Source: Pyxidicoccus caerfyrddinensis | Lineage (GTDB): Bacteria; Myxococcota; Myxococcia; Myxococcales; Myxococcaceae | Assembly (NCBI RefSeq): GCF_010894405.1 | Contig: NZ_JAAIYA010000005.1 | Span: forward strand, 248,001 to 312,000 | DNA length: 64,000 nucleotides | Direction of reading: 5' to 3' | In this document: positions 9,010-16,876 of the stretch, piece by piece | Position numbering within the stretch: position 1 is the stretch's first letter | Layout: every line of letters starts with the position of its first letter | The notes under the pieces: model-generated | What the model was told of the DNA's origin: nothing | Seen by the model: only the letters and a program-made list of their open reading frames with translations | The model's database searches: none | Translations under genes and position numbers: made by a program

Positions 9010-9828
9010 TCAGGTGGACGGTGGGCCGCGCCGAGCGGGGTGCAGCGATGCCAGCTCCGCGAAGATGTCGTCGGGCCGGTCGCGCAGCGGCTTCACGCGG
9101 CCGAGCACCGGACAGAGGCGGTAGTCGTACTCCGCGGGCTGGAGCCCCGCGTTGGCCGCGATGCGCAGCAGTGCGAAGCCCTCGATGAAGAGGCGGCTTC
9201 GCGGCTCGAACGTAGGGATGTCCGTGGAGTGGGCGCGGGCCTTCTCCTGCTCGGCGGCGTAGGTGTCGATGACGGCCTGGAGGGCGGTCTCGAACGCCAC
9301 CAGCGCGCCGTCGTGGAGGGCCTGGCACACCTCGAGGCGGGGCGAGGCGGGGCCGCTCAGGGCCTTGTCGAGCTGCCGCAGGGCCTCCTCGCGCTCCGAG
9401 GACGGAGCTCCCTTCATGAACTGGTGGAGGAAGAAGTGGTAGGCGAAGTCGTCCTGGTACTCGCCTTCCGGGTTCCACGTGCTGGGGGAGAGGTCGCCGA
9501 TTTCGATGGCGAGCCTCATGTCCCCCGCGGCCGCCGCGCAGAAGAGGGCGTCGCTGCGGCTCCGGGCGCGGCGGAAGTTCCCGGTGCTGCCCTCGTCCTG
9601 GCTGCGACGGAGGAAGTCCCGGCGGGCCAGGGCGGACCAGCAGAGGTGCTTCTGGAAGCTGGCCTTGTCCGCGGCAACGAGCAGCGCGCAGGAGGCGGTC
9701 GCCTGGAAGTACTGCTCCACCTCTTCGTAGACCTCGCCCTTCTCGGCGGCGGGATGGCCCTCGGCGATGACCGCGAGGTGCTCCTGGAGCTCCTCCATGA
9801 GGCGTTGCTGCAGGGCGTGCAGGCTCAC
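9010..9828 (-). CDS. Imm49-family immunity protein (cassette A)
   Basis: 272 residues, all helical in character, no signal peptide. The C-terminal part RLFIEGFALLRIA followed by YDYRLCPVLG matches the pattern of the Imm49 immunity family and aligns with the protein at 57704-58501 (YLWFEGLALLRLA, then YRYCPPL). The start is GTG 9828 behind a strong GGAGGTGC. It is the last gene of a four-gene minus-strand unit: pseudo-ketosynthase, AHH nuclease, Imm11, Imm49. Imm49 proteins are known only as predicted antitoxins of polymorphic toxin systems. Protection against the neighbouring nuclease is inferred from position. Confidence 0.75.
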   Translation of the reverse strand: MSLHALQQRLMEELQEHLAVIAEGHPAAEKGEVYEEVEQYFQATASCALLVAADKASFQKHLCWSALARRDFLRRSQDEGSTGNFRRARSRSDALFCAAAAGDMRLAIEIGDLSPSTWNPEGEYQDDFAYHFFLHQFMKGAPSSEREEALRQLDKALSGPASPRLEVCQALHDGALVAFETALQAVIDTYAAEQEKARAHSTDIPTFEPRSRLFIEGFALLRIAANAGLQPAEYDYRLCPVLGRVKPLRDRPDDIFAELASLHPARRGPPST

Positions 9829-9853
9829 CGGAGCACCTCCTCGAACGTATCGC

Positions 9854-10435
9854 TCAGGTCTGGAACTCGTCGATGGGCGTGAAGCGGAGTCCCGTGAAGC
9901 CCTCGTCCTCCAGGGCCTTCGCCAGCTCCGGGTGGACCAGGACGTAGTACTCGACGTGCCGGGGGCGGAACATCAGCAGCTCGGGGTCCAGGGCCTCTGG
10001 CTTGAGCACCATCTTGCTGCAGGAGCTCATCTTCTCCGGGTCGATGTTGTTCCACTTGTACCGGGACTTGTCCTTGTCGATGCAGTCCACGACCCGGATG
10101 GGGTTGATGATGAAGTACTCGTCACTGGCCAGCTTCTGCTTGTGGTCGAAGAGGGAGACACGCAGGAACTCGACGTCACGGGGCTTGCGTGCCTCGACGA
10201 ACTCCTTGAGCTTCCGGGAGACGACCAGCGACCTGCCCAGGTTGCTGAGGTTGTCCGCCAGGGCCACGTACTTCCGGTGCCGGGCAGACATGTGGAAGCA
10301 CGCATCCTTCGGGAAGTCCTGGGCGCGGCTGATGCCCTTGCTGAGCTGGTATTCGTCCCGGACATGCTGGAGGCCTTCAAGGACGCAGAAGCGGTCTCCG
10401 ACATCCCACTCCCAGACGACAGGCAGGGTACTCAC
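9854..10435 (-). CDS. Imm11-family immunity protein (cassette A)
   Basis: About 193 residues. It has the hallmarks of the Imm11 (formerly DUF1629) family: PRDVEFLRVSLFDHK, then YFIINPIRVVDCID (about 109-122), MFRPRHVEYYVL (about 157-168) and a final GFTGLRFTP. The paralogue at 58508-59092 has the same blocks (DVEFLPVTLVDHQ, VFRPKHL, GLTGVKF). A GAGG lies 6 bases before GTG 10435, so I take that start rather than the in-frame TTG at 10441. It follows the AHH nuclease gene by 15 bp and precedes Imm49 by 25 bp. The likely role is an antitoxin to the nuclease. Confidence 0.8.
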   Translation of the reverse strand: MSTLPVVWEWDVGDRFCVLEGLQHVRDEYQLSKGISRAQDFPKDACFHMSARHRKYVALADNLSNLGRSLVVSRKLKEFVEARKPRDVEFLRVSLFDHKQKLASDEYFIINPIRVVDCIDKDKSRYKWNNIDPEKMSSCSKMVLKPEALDPELLMFRPRHVEYYVLVHPELAKALEDEGFTGLRFTPIDEFQT

Positions 10436-10450
10436 GGTCAACCTCAGGGT

Positions 10451-11113
10451 TCAGAACGGCAGTTTGATCTTCTTGAAGATACCCGCCAGCTGCTGCAGGG
10501 ACACTCCAGGAGAGCGGCGGCTGGGATTCTTACCCATCGAAAACGGGTAGTACCACTTGCGCTTGTAGTCCTCCTCGTATCGTTTCTCCCAGCAGAGCCG
10601 GGTTCCTCCCTTCCGCTCACCGCGGTCCGTGAGCAGCTGGCGGAACGCGTCGCTGGCGTCTTCGAGCTCCTTCTTGAGCCTCGCGATGTCGACGTCGTGG
10701 ACCTCCTTCTTGGCGGTGAGGGAGCGCCAGACGTTCTCCGCGAGGTACTGCGAGACTTCGTCGGTGAAGCCATCCCGGGTGTTGTGGTCGACCTGATGGG
10801 ACGGCAGGTTCTCAGGCTCCTGGCCCTTCGAGTCCACATATTGCCTGTTGATGGGGAGCCCGATGAGGTTCTGCGGATTGTTGATGTTCCAGGGCGTCAC
10901 CCAGAGACAGGCCTCCAGGTAGTCGGGCAGTTCGGGAGGCTCCTTGGGGTAGTCCGCCTTGCGCCTGCCCACGGAGGACACACACACGATGTGGTGGGCC
11001 TGCCAGAAGCCCTCCCGCTTGAAGCCAGAGGCGCAGTTGTTGGCATAGCCCTTCACCCGCTCCGTGACGATTTTTCGCTCGCGCGTCTGGGTGATGTGTT
11101 TTTCCAGGCTCAT
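10451..11113 (-). CDS. AHH-family nuclease toxin (cassette A)
   Basis: 220 residues. FWQAHHIVCVSSV (about 37-49) is the AHH signature of the HNH/endonuclease VII superfamily. NPQNLIGLPI (about 80-89) and SHQVDHNTRDGFTDEV (about 104-119) supply the expected downstream Asn and His positions. The C-terminal third is Lys/Arg/Trp-rich. AHH domains are usually the toxic tip of large secreted proteins. Here the domain is almost the whole protein, with no PAAR, RHS, signal peptide or membrane segment. Base composition is visibly less GC-rich than in flanking housekeeping genes. It starts only 3 bp after the pseudo-ketosynthase stop and is followed by two immunity-type genes. Confidence 0.8.
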   Translation of the reverse strand: MSLEKHITQTRERKIVTERVKGYANNCASGFKREGFWQAHHIVCVSSVGRRKADYPKEPPELPDYLEACLWVTPWNINNPQNLIGLPINRQYVDSKGQEPENLPSHQVDHNTRDGFTDEVSQYLAENVWRSLTAKKEVHDVDIARLKKELEDASDAFRQLLTDRGERKGGTRLCWEKRYEEDYKRKWYYPFSMGKNPSRRSPGVSLQQLAGIFKKIKLPF

Positions 11114-11116
11114 GAC

Positions 11117-12247
11117 CTATCTCCCGCTGTCTGGGTGAAGTCGTTCCCGCTGCTCGTGGACCCGCCCCAACATCAACCCCGCGCGGTGGCCGTCATCGCC
11201 GGACACCAGGAGCAAGGCGTGGTGTCCCCGGGCGTAGTTACGGGCGAAGGCCCGCGCGGCCAGGCAGAGCGCGAGCAGCGGTGAGGCGGTCCCTGTCTCG
11301 CCGAAGCTCAGGGCCGGGATGTAGGAAGCCCAGCCGCCAATGCGGCAGGTGTCCCGTGCCCGCAGCAACGTCTGGCCCCATTCGCGCGCCCGGAACTCCT
11401 CTCCGTTGAGGTCGAGGTAGAGGCTGCCTTCCGGAAGCGCATGGGCGTCGGCCTGCACGAGGGCCTTCGTGAGGACCTCCACCAGCGCACGGCCCATGGG
11501 CGGCGCCTTCGCGTTGAAGCACTGGGGCTCCTGGGCGGTGACAGGCGCGAAGAGGTGTGCGTGAGGGCGCTGGCCGCGCTCGCTCAGCGTGTCGTGACGC
11601 TCGAGAAGGACCGCCACGGTCGCCTCTCCCGGCATGAAGCCCACCGGATGGTCGGGCGTCTTGAGTCGACGCGCGCTCAGCAGGGGCTCGGTGCGCTCCG
11701 GCGACACCAGTGAGTCACACGCCAGCACCAGGGCCTGGTCGCAATGCCGCTCACGGAGCATGCGAGTGGACTCGGCCACGGCTCTGACAGTGCCCCCGCG
11801 CTCCTCCAGGAGGATGTGGATGGACTGTGGCCGCGGCGCCAGGCCCGTCTCTTCCTGGAGCCGCGCGACCAGCCGCTGCGCGATTTCCTCCGCGGACCAG
11901 GGCGGGGAAGTCCCCAGCCCCAAATCACGGGGAAGGCAGAGGAACCATTCGAGCCGCTCCTGCTGCAATCCAGGTGCAGAGGCACGCAGGTCCTCCAGCG
12001 CCGCGACGCAAAGCTGCACGAGCCGGCCGAGTCCCTCGAAACCGTCCGTCAGCGGGCCCGCTGTGTGGCCGATGAGCGGGACGAACTCGCGTGTCTCGCC
12101 ATCGACGCAGGGGCTGGCCACCAGCTCCTGGGCCCGAACGATGCCGGCCCGTGCCGCGGCTGCTGCCTGGACGAGTGCTCCCAGGGACGTGGCGGCGCCC
12201 ATGGCACTGAGCGCGACAGTTCCTGGAACGGCAGGTGACCGTTGCAT
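11117..12247 (-). CDS. degenerate beta-ketoacyl-synthase-like (thiolase-fold) protein (cassette A)
   Basis: 376 residues. The N-terminus (VALSAMGAATSLG, ARAGIVRA) and the block ALVLACDSLVSPE (about 172-184) then SARRLKTPDHPVG and PGEATVAVLLE (about 206-216) follow the KAS/thiolase fold (compare AGGVDAL and GEGAG in ketosynthases). The catalytic set is missing: no Cys where DTACSS should be (about 145-155 reads ILLEERGGTVR), and the GHTxGAAG His motif reads FGETGTAS (about 315-322). The block DLNGEEFRAREWG (about 279-291) is shared with the protein at 60032-61129. It is therefore unlikely to make fatty acid or polyketide. A chaperone or adaptor for the adjacent nuclease is inferred. GAGG lies 7 bases before the ATG. 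Confidence 0.75.
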   Translation of the reverse strand: MQRSPAVPGTVALSAMGAATSLGALVQAAAAARAGIVRAQELVASPCVDGETREFVPLIGHTAGPLTDGFEGLGRLVQLCVAALEDLRASAPGLQQERLEWFLCLPRDLGLGTSPPWSAEEIAQRLVARLQEETGLAPRPQSIHILLEERGGTVRAVAESTRMLRERHCDQALVLACDSLVSPERTEPLLSARRLKTPDHPVGFMPGEATVAVLLERHDTLSERGQRPHAHLFAPVTAQEPQCFNAKAPPMGRALVEVLTKALVQADAHALPEGSLYLDLNGEEFRAREWGQTLLRARDTCRIGGWASYIPALSFGETGTASPLLALCLAARAFARNYARGHHALLLVSGDDGHRAGLMLGRVHEQRERLHPDSGR

Positions 12248-12401
12248 TCAGCGGCCTCCACAAGCCAGCGATTGCCCGTGCAGCCCCCCGCATCCCTCGC
12301 TCCCTCAGCATGCCATGCTTTCAGGTTCGGAGCAGGTGGCCCGCTGGCGGGCCCTGCCGCGCGGCAGGGACGGATGCGGGGCTGGTGATGTGAGGATTCA
12401 G

Positions 12402-12429
12402 CGCCCCTCTCAGATTTCCGAGTGGGGCG
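12402..12429. promoter_or_regulatory. hairpin/inverted repeat in the 12248-12529 intergenic region
   Basis: CGCCCCTCTC (12402-12411) and GAGTGGGGCG (12420-12429) form a stem with one mismatch and an 8-base loop. It sits between the divergent cassette A promoter side and the lipoprotein gene at 12530. There is no T-tract, so I favour an operator or leader structure over a terminator, but this is only a sequence impression. The rest of 12248-12529 shows nothing clear. Confidence 0.3.
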
Positions 12430-12529
12430 TTGGCTTCCACTCGCTCCAAGTGCGCGGATTGTGGGGCGGCGGTCCATGGTCCGCGCCTTGCTCCCTGATT
12501 GCTCTTGTCACTCTCGTGAAGGAGCACCG

Positions 12530-12895
12530 ATGCGCTGGACGCTGATGCTGGGATGTTGCCTCGCGGTCCTGGGCCTGGGGGCCTGTGGCTCGGCGGACGA
12601 GGAGGGGGAGCTGCGGCAGGGGCGGCTGACGCTGCGGGACGGGCAGTCGCTCGACCAGGCGCAGGCGTGTGGTGTGAACCTGCCGCAGTGCACGCAGGGC
12701 CTGAGCTGCATCTCCTTCAAGCTGGAGGGCGTGTACCAGGCGCGCTGTGTGAACGGCTCCACCGTCTGTGAGGAATTGCTCTCCTGCTCCGGCGGCACCG
12801 AGTGCGTCATCCTCGAGTCGTACCCTGGCCAGGTGACGTGCTCGGGCAGGTGCACCGGCTCGGACTGCGACGGCTCCGTGTCCACCTCGCCCTGA
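12530..12895 (+). CDS. small cysteine-rich lipoprotein
   Basis: 121 residues starting at ATG 12530, 7 bases after AAGGAG. The signal peptide ends in the lipobox LGAC (Cys at about residue 19), so it should be lipid-anchored. The next residues (GSADEEGE) carry no Asp at +2, which fits outer-membrane sorting. The mature part has eight or more cysteines in short spacings (CGVNLPQC, LSCISF, CVNGSTVC, LSCSGGTEC), suggesting a small disulfide-rich domain. I recognise no family. The next gene starts 65 bp on and may or may not share its transcript. Confidence 0.7.
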   Translation: MRWTLMLGCCLAVLGLGACGSADEEGELRQGRLTLRDGQSLDQAQACGVNLPQCTQGLSCISFKLEGVYQARCVNGSTVCEELLSCSGGTECVILESYPGQVTCSGRCTGSDCDGSVSTSP

Positions 12896-12959
12896 GGGCT
12901 GGGGTCACTGCAACCCGGGGCTTCCGTCCGAGTCGGGTGGCTGGACTAATGTCCTTCGT

Positions 12960-14312
12960 GTGACTCTTCCCGCGCTGCTGCTCGTGCCCGTGCTGTGCGC
13001 CGCCACGCCCACCCGCGTGGAACTCGTCTTCGGTGGGGACGTGATTCCCCACGGCGAGGTGAAGAAGGTGGCCACGCTGCACGCGCGCACGGGCGCGAAG
13101 CCGGCGGACGGCAGCGCCGCGCCGTCGCTCAACCACGAGGGCTGGGACCACGTCTTCGGCCCCATCACCGACGTGCTGCGCACCGCCGACGTGGGCGTCG
13201 TCAATCTCGAGACGCCTGTCACCGACAACCCGAAGGCCGTCACGCGCGAGCTGCTCTTCAACGCGCCGCCGGCCATGGTGCAGGCGCTCGCGTCTTCCGG
13301 CGTGAAGATGGTGTCCACCGCGAACAATCACGCGAGGGACCAACACCCCACGGGTCTCGTGGAGACGCTGGGCCACCTGGACGCGGCGGGCTTGCGCCAC
13401 GCGGGCACCGGCTTGTCGAAGTCCGCCGCGTGGGAGCCCGTCTTCATGGACGTGCGCGGCATGAAGCTGGGCTTCCTGTCCTTCACCCGCTGGCTCAACG
13501 GCTTCAGCAACCCGAAGGACGAGGCGGACCCTCACGTCGCCTTCGTGCCGTACCCGCAGCACCGCCACCACCGTGGCCTCAAGCCAGAGGAGGCCGTGGA
13601 GGCCGTGCGCGCCGCCGCGGCCCGATGTGACGCGCTCATCGTCCTCGTTCACTGGGGCACCGAGTACAAGGACGCGCCGCACCCGGATGACCGCAAGCTG
13701 GGCCGCGCGCTGCTGGACGCGGGTGCAAAGGCCATCATCGGCCACCACCCGCACGTGCTCCAGCCGCTGGAGGCCTACCCCACCGCGGACGGACGGCGCG
13801 GGCTCATCGCGTACTCGCTGGGCAACCTCGTCGCGAACCAGGACCGCTTCTACCGCCACGTGCCTGGCACGAAGGGCGCGGCGGGCGACAAGCGCGACTC
13901 CATGCTGCTGCGCGTGTCGCTGGTGCGCCCCGAGCCCGGCGCCCCCGTGGTCCTGGAGGACGTGTCCGTGCTGCCGGTGTGGATTGAGAACAACGCCGTG
14001 GGCCGCGCGCGCAAGGAGGCCCGCAACATCCAGCCGGTGCTCATCGACCGGGAGGTGGAAGCCGTGTCGGAGCGGCTCGCCGCGCTGGCGGCCCGGCCCG
14101 CGCCGCTGGACAAGGCCACCCGCGCGGAGAAGGCCCTGCTGGAGCGGCGGCTGGCCGGCGCACAGCACCGGCGCGAGCGCATCCTCCGCATGTTGCCCAC
14201 GGGCTTCGCCGTGGCCTCGCCCGAACTGCGCCAGCGCGAGGCGAGCGTGCTGCCTCCGCCGCCCGGCACCGGGAGCGTCAGCGGACGGATGGCCTCGCAG
14301 TCGGCACCGTGA
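12960..14312 (+). CDS. CapA-family (PGA synthesis protein CapA-like) metallophosphatase-fold protein
   Basis: 450 residues from GTG 12960, opening with a short hydrophobic signal-like stretch (MTLPALLLVPVLCAA). The metallophosphoesterase-like core of the CapA family follows: VFGGDVIPHG (about 23-32), VNLETPVTDN (about 81-90), STANNHARD, VLVHWGTEY (about 226-234) and GHHPHVLQP (about 260-268). CapA-type proteins are periplasmic and are implicated in capsular poly-gamma-glutamate handling, but many bacterial copies lack capBC, as here. The last 100 residues are an Arg/Glu-rich helical tail that most family members lack. The substrate is unknown. Confidence 0.8.
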   Translation: MTLPALLLVPVLCAATPTRVELVFGGDVIPHGEVKKVATLHARTGAKPADGSAAPSLNHEGWDHVFGPITDVLRTADVGVVNLETPVTDNPKAVTRELLFNAPPAMVQALASSGVKMVSTANNHARDQHPTGLVETLGHLDAAGLRHAGTGLSKSAAWEPVFMDVRGMKLGFLSFTRWLNGFSNPKDEADPHVAFVPYPQHRHHRGLKPEEAVEAVRAAAARCDALIVLVHWGTEYKDAPHPDDRKLGRALLDAGAKAIIGHHPHVLQPLEAYPTADGRRGLIAYSLGNLVANQDRFYRHVPGTKGAAGDKRDSMLLRVSLVRPEPGAPVVLEDVSVLPVWIENNAVGRARKEARNIQPVLIDREVEAVSERLAALAARPAPLDKATRAEKALLERRLAGAQHRRERILRMLPTGFAVASPELRQREASVLPPPPGTGSVSGRMASQSAP

Positions 14313-14465
14313 GTGCTCCGAGGCCTCCACGGGCGGATGGCTTCGCGGCCCATGCCGTGGGTGCTTCGCGCTTCCGGTAACGGGGTTACGTTTCAACGCG
14401 CCACGGCTTGAACCCCGGGTGTGGGCTGTCGCTAACTGGTGGGCTCACCTTCGAAGGGAGCCCCC

Positions 14466-16766
14466 GTGTCCCATCCCCGTCTCTGGAGACGCTGTTCCGC
14501 GCTGGCCCTGGCGCTGGCCCTCGGCTGTACCCCCGTGCAGGAGGAGCCCACCGAAGCGCGGCCCGAGCCCACGGCCGCCACCGCGCAGGAGCTGGGCGTG
14601 GGCGGCTTCGCGGAACTGCACCACCACATGTTCGCGGAGGAGGCCTTCGGCGGCGGCTGGTTCCACGGCACCGTCACGGACGCACTGTCCCGGTGCGACG
14701 GCGGGTGGCCGGAGAGCGACCACGCCCGCGTCCGCATGGACCTGAGCGGGCTGCTCAACCTGTGTCCCAACTCCGGCGGCGTGGACCTGAGCGGCGTGCC
14801 GATTCTCGCGGGCCTGTTCGGCATCGGCGGCGCGGTGGGCTCGGAGTTCCTCGGCAAGATTGAGGGCACGCAGGGCGACACCGGCCTGCATGACGGCCGT
14901 TGCAACCCCAACACCGAGTGGCCGCGCTGGGACACCATCGCCCACCAGCAGTCGTGGGAGGGCTGGCTAAAGCAGGCACACCAGGGCGGCATGTCGCTGG
15001 TGGTGGTGTCCGCGGTGAGCAACAAGTTCCTCTGCGAGGCGCTGCCCCCGCAGAACCGCACGCGCCCCTGCGACGAGATGGTGGACGTGGAGGTGCAGCT
15101 CCAGAAGGCGCGCGACTTCGCCGCCACCCGCGACTGGGTGGACCTGGCGCTCACGCCCGCCGACGCGCGCCGCATCATCTCCGAGGGCAAGCTGGCCATG
15201 GTGCTCTCGATTGAGACGAGCAAGCTGTTCGGCACCGCCGACTGGCGCGCGGAGCTGAACCGCTTCCACGCGCTGGGCGTGCGCACGCTGCAGCCGGTGC
15301 ACCAGCTGGACAACCGCTTCGGCGGCGCGGCGCCGCACAACGCCATCTTCCAGGCGGCGCAGTTCCTGGAGAACTGTCACATCGACTCGGACTGCGGACT
15401 CACCGTGGGCGGGCTCACCCTGGGCTTCGACGTGGACTCGCAGTGCCGCAACGTGCGCGGCCTCACGGCGGAGGGGCAGCAGCTCATCGGGGCGATGATG
15501 GACAAGGGGATGCTCATCGACCTGGCGCACCTGTCCGAGAAGGGCGTGCGTGACGCCTACGCGGTGGCCGAGCAGCGCCAGTACTACCCGCTCTACGTCA
15601 GCCACGGCCACTTCCGCGAGGTGATGAACGGCAAGCTGGCGGAGAACGAGAAGACGACGCCCGCGTGGGTGGTGCAGATGCTGCGCCGCACGGGCGGCAT
15701 GTTCGGCCTGCGCACCGCGCACGACGAGACGCGCGCGTATACGAAGTCCGGCATCGCCAACAACTGCCAGGGCTCCAGCCGCTCCTTCGCGCAGGCGTAC
15801 GAGTTCGGCCGCCAGGGGCTCAAGGTGCCCATGGCCTTCGGCGCGGACTTCAACGGCTTCATCCAGCAGACGCGGCCGCGCTTCGGGCCGAACGGCGCGT
15901 GCTCGGCGGGCTTCAAGGCGGAGTCCGACGCGCAGGAGCACGAGCAGGAGCTGTCCGGTCCCGGCCGGCTGGGCACCGCGTTCGACGAGCAGGGCCTGGC
16001 GCACGTGGGCCTCTTGCCAGACCTGATTCGCGACGTGCGCAACCTGGGGGCGAACACCGCGCCGCTGGAGAGCTCGGCGGAGACGTTCATCCGCATGTGG
16101 GAGCGCGCATCCGGGCCGCGCACCGGCATGGCGGACGCGGCGCAGGACATCGACACCAGCGGCGTGGCGCCGTGGGTGAAGCCGGAGGACCGCGAGCAGG
16201 CGTACCCCACCGTGTGCGGCGCGCACTACGCCCCGGACAGCAAGACGCTCAACGAGGGCTGCCGCTTCGACGCCGAGTGCATCAGCGACCAGTGCACCTC
16301 CGTGCTGTGCAACACCTTCGACGGCCGCTGCGTGTGTAACGACGACGGGGATTGCGGCGGCGCGGCGTACTGCCAGGACGAGATTCCGGGCAACCCGGGC
16401 GACAACGACTGCGTGGCGAAGAAGGGGAACTGGGACTCGTGCAGCCGGGACGGGCAGTGCCAGTCCGGCGCGTGCGGCGGCTGCGCCAACCTGGTGGGCT
16501 GGTGCTACACGCCCAGGTCCAAGGCGTATGGACAGACCTGCAAGGCGGACCGCGAGTGCACCACGGACCGTTGCAGCGCGGACTGCTACGTGAATCCCAC
16601 GGGAAGCTGCCTGTGTGACAGCGACTCGCACTGCGGCACCAACCAGTACTGCGGCTGGGGACTCAACTCCGGCAAGTGCCAGAACAAGAAGGGCCGTGGC
16701 GCGGTGTGCTCGGCGGACCGCGAATGCCAGTCCGGGACGTGCCGCTGGTCGTTCACCTGCAAGTGA
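14466..16766 (+). CDS. lipoprotein with M19 dipeptidase-like domain and cysteine-rich tail
   Basis: About 766 residues. The start is GTG 14466, 6 bases after GAAGGGAG. The lipoprotein signal ends in LALGC (Cys about 21). The body resembles the TIM-barrel metallo-dipeptidases of family M19: ELHHHMF near residue 47, MVLSIETSKLFG (about 243), LQPVHQLDN, IDLAHLSEKGVRDAY (about 350) and YVSHGHFRE. His/Asp metal ligands are therefore present in the expected order. From about residue 590 on comes a repetitive Cys-rich tail (CISDQC, CVCNDDGDC, CQSGAC, CTTDRC, CLCDSDSHC) like the repeat tails common on myxobacterial surface proteins. Probably a surface-exposed amidohydrolase. The substrate is unknown. 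Confidence 0.75.
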   Translation: MSHPRLWRRCSALALALALGCTPVQEEPTEARPEPTAATAQELGVGGFAELHHHMFAEEAFGGGWFHGTVTDALSRCDGGWPESDHARVRMDLSGLLNLCPNSGGVDLSGVPILAGLFGIGGAVGSEFLGKIEGTQGDTGLHDGRCNPNTEWPRWDTIAHQQSWEGWLKQAHQGGMSLVVVSAVSNKFLCEALPPQNRTRPCDEMVDVEVQLQKARDFAATRDWVDLALTPADARRIISEGKLAMVLSIETSKLFGTADWRAELNRFHALGVRTLQPVHQLDNRFGGAAPHNAIFQAAQFLENCHIDSDCGLTVGGLTLGFDVDSQCRNVRGLTAEGQQLIGAMMDKGMLIDLAHLSEKGVRDAYAVAEQRQYYPLYVSHGHFREVMNGKLAENEKTTPAWVVQMLRRTGGMFGLRTAHDETRAYTKSGIANNCQGSSRSFAQAYEFGRQGLKVPMAFGADFNGFIQQTRPRFGPNGACSAGFKAESDAQEHEQELSGPGRLGTAFDEQGLAHVGLLPDLIRDVRNLGANTAPLESSAETFIRMWERASGPRTGMADAAQDIDTSGVAPWVKPEDREQAYPTVCGAHYAPDSKTLNEGCRFDAECISDQCTSVLCNTFDGRCVCNDDGDCGGAAYCQDEIPGNPGDNDCVAKKGNWDSCSRDGQCQSGACGGCANLVGWCYTPRSKAYGQTCKADRECTTDRCSADCYVNPTGSCLCDSDSHCGTNQYCGWGLNSGKCQNKKGRGAVCSADRECQSGTCRWSFTCK

Positions 16767-16774
16767 GGTGAGGG

Positions 16775-16806
16775 CACCGGAGCCCACCCCGAGGCGGGCT
16801 CCGGTG
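16775..16806. terminator. strong hairpin between convergent genes, likely bidirectional terminator
   Basis: CACCGGAGCCC (16775-16785) and GGGCTCCGGTG (16796-16806) are perfect 11-bp arms around a 10-base loop. It begins 9 bp after the stop of the M19-like gene and lies 70 bp from the stop of the convergent CLC gene. There is no T-run on either side, so termination is inferred from stem strength and position. Confidence 0.55.
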
Positions 16807-16876
16807 GCTCATGCACGCGTCAGGTTCCACCGCGCGCTCCGGGCCTCGCGAGCTGGAGCGCGTGGGCCCGGGCAAG

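Noticed and set aside
9010..12247. Type VI secretion cluster at the toxin cassettes
   Set aside because: No VgrG, Hcp, PAAR, DUF2169 or ClpV-like gene is present in the window. Any link to T6SS is only a hypothesis.
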